The notes under the pieces: generated by a model
Seen by the model: the letters and a program-made list of their open reading frames with translations, nothing else
Database searches by the model: none
What the model was told of the DNA's origin: nothing
Part shown: positions 63,441-63,801 of the stretch, piece by piece
Numbering within the stretch: position 1 is the first letter of the stretch
Layout of the letters: each line of letters opens with the position of its first letter
Made by a program: the position numbers and the translations under genes
Source: JADKCL01 sp031415375
Lineage (GTDB): Bacteria > Bacteroidota > Bacteroidia > J057 > JADKCL01
DNA length: 63,801 nucleotides
Assembly: GCA_031415375.1 (NCBI GenBank)
Contig: JANORP010000104.1
Location: forward strand, 1-63,801
Direction: 5' to 3'

Positions 63441-63801
63441 CTTCCAGCCGCGCACCCGTGGTTTCCATGTGCGTTGACGGCACGCAAGACGACAGTTGCA
63501 CACGGATATCCATTAAGGTGCGCGATGACGATTCAAGGAAATAATGAATGCCCGTCAATCCGCATACATTGGCAATTTCATGTGGATCGCAGATTGCAGT
63601 GGTCACCCCGTGGGGCAGCACACAGCGGTCAAATTCAAACGGGGTAACAAGGCTGGATTCTATGTGCAGATGGGTGTCGATAAAACCCGGCACCAGGATT
63701 TTCCCTGTAACGTCAATCTCGCGCGAGCCTGTGTATGCACCGAACACCCCAACAATCGTGTCCCCACAAATCGCCACATCTGTTTGCACCAGATCGCCGG
63801 T
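63441..63801 (-). CDS. adeC: Adenine deaminase fragment (both ends cut)
   Basis: This fragment comes in from the right edge of the window on the minus strand. Landmarks are GKILVPGFIDTHLHIESSLV (metal-binding His-x-His), VLPHGVTTAICDPHEIANV and LSSCVPSTHMETTGA. These are adenine deaminase (AdeC) blocks; the enzyme converts adenine to hypoxanthine. The N-terminus lies outside the window. The rest of the protein is replaced in frame by the GT9 tail. The base composition is lower in GC than the neighbouring ScpB/GT9 segment. Confidence 0.78.

Noticed and set aside
1..63801. CRISPR arrays, insertion sequences, rRNA genes
   Set aside because: No array of spaced repeats, no transposase with inverted ends and no rRNA sequence was found by reading both strands.

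Overview
The first ~62.2 kb looks like a Bacteroidota chromosome, probably an environmental lineage near Saprospiria or Cytophagia (the lineage is inferred). It encodes type IX secretion (T9SS) cargo with type A and type B sorting domains, SprB repeats, PKD arrays, a PorP/SprF barrel, a PorE-like OmpA protein, a LytTR regulator and DUF983. At least one promoter has the Bacteroidota form TTTG-N20-TAnnTTTG. The last ~1.5 kb is different: very GC-rich, carrying ScpB and a glycosyltransferase 9 tail, then an adenine deaminase piece. This end looks like a mosaic and is probably an assembly chimera.

Layout. 0.2-10.3 kb: a GH31 glycosidase, three unknown small genes on the minus strand in an AT-rich patch with their own promoter, a Bacteroidota helical protein, an orphan cyanophycinase, and a TPR histidine kinase overlapping a LytTR response regulator. 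10.5-39.4 kb: a nearly gap-free run of ten large exported proteins in one direction. In order they are an outer-membrane barrel, an 1802-residue protein with a striking 32-cysteine repeat region, a six-domain fibronectin III protein, two phage-tail-collar-like secreted paralogues, an SprB-repeat adhesin, a PKD protein with a gliding-type C-terminus, PorP/SprF, a PorE-like protein, and an SBBP/PKD protein. I read this as a surface-assembly and adhesion locus.

39.7-53.1 kb is an accessory and conflict region. It holds a Septu-like pair (PtuA/PtuB), two membrane or transport genes, a DUF4157 polymorphic toxin with a PD-(D/E)xK-like C-terminus and a candidate immunity gene, a c-type cytochrome lipoprotein, an AI-2E family permease, a persulfide dioxygenase/rhodanese gene with a small membrane protein, and an AbiL-like AAA15/RloB pair. 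Two palindromes sharing ACCTAGGT flank the sulfur genes, and a Crp/Fnr regulator at 57.6 kb is a candidate to bind them.

53.1-62.2 kb: a 5'-truncated ATP-grasp gene marking a rearrangement, a polysaccharide deacetylase and a GNAT protein, a class V aminotransferase, the Crp/Fnr gene with a lipoprotein, a TPR lipid-exported protein, DUF983, a hypothetical protein, and tRNA-Glu with a strong terminator. From about 62.2 kb the sequence changes to ScpB and GT9, then to AdeC at about 63.44 kb.

The strongest candidates for undescribed biology are the cysteine-ladder region of the 1802-residue protein with its conserved-looking neighbours, the DUF4157 toxin and its neighbour, and the unknown three-gene minus-strand unit at 3.0-4.0 kb.
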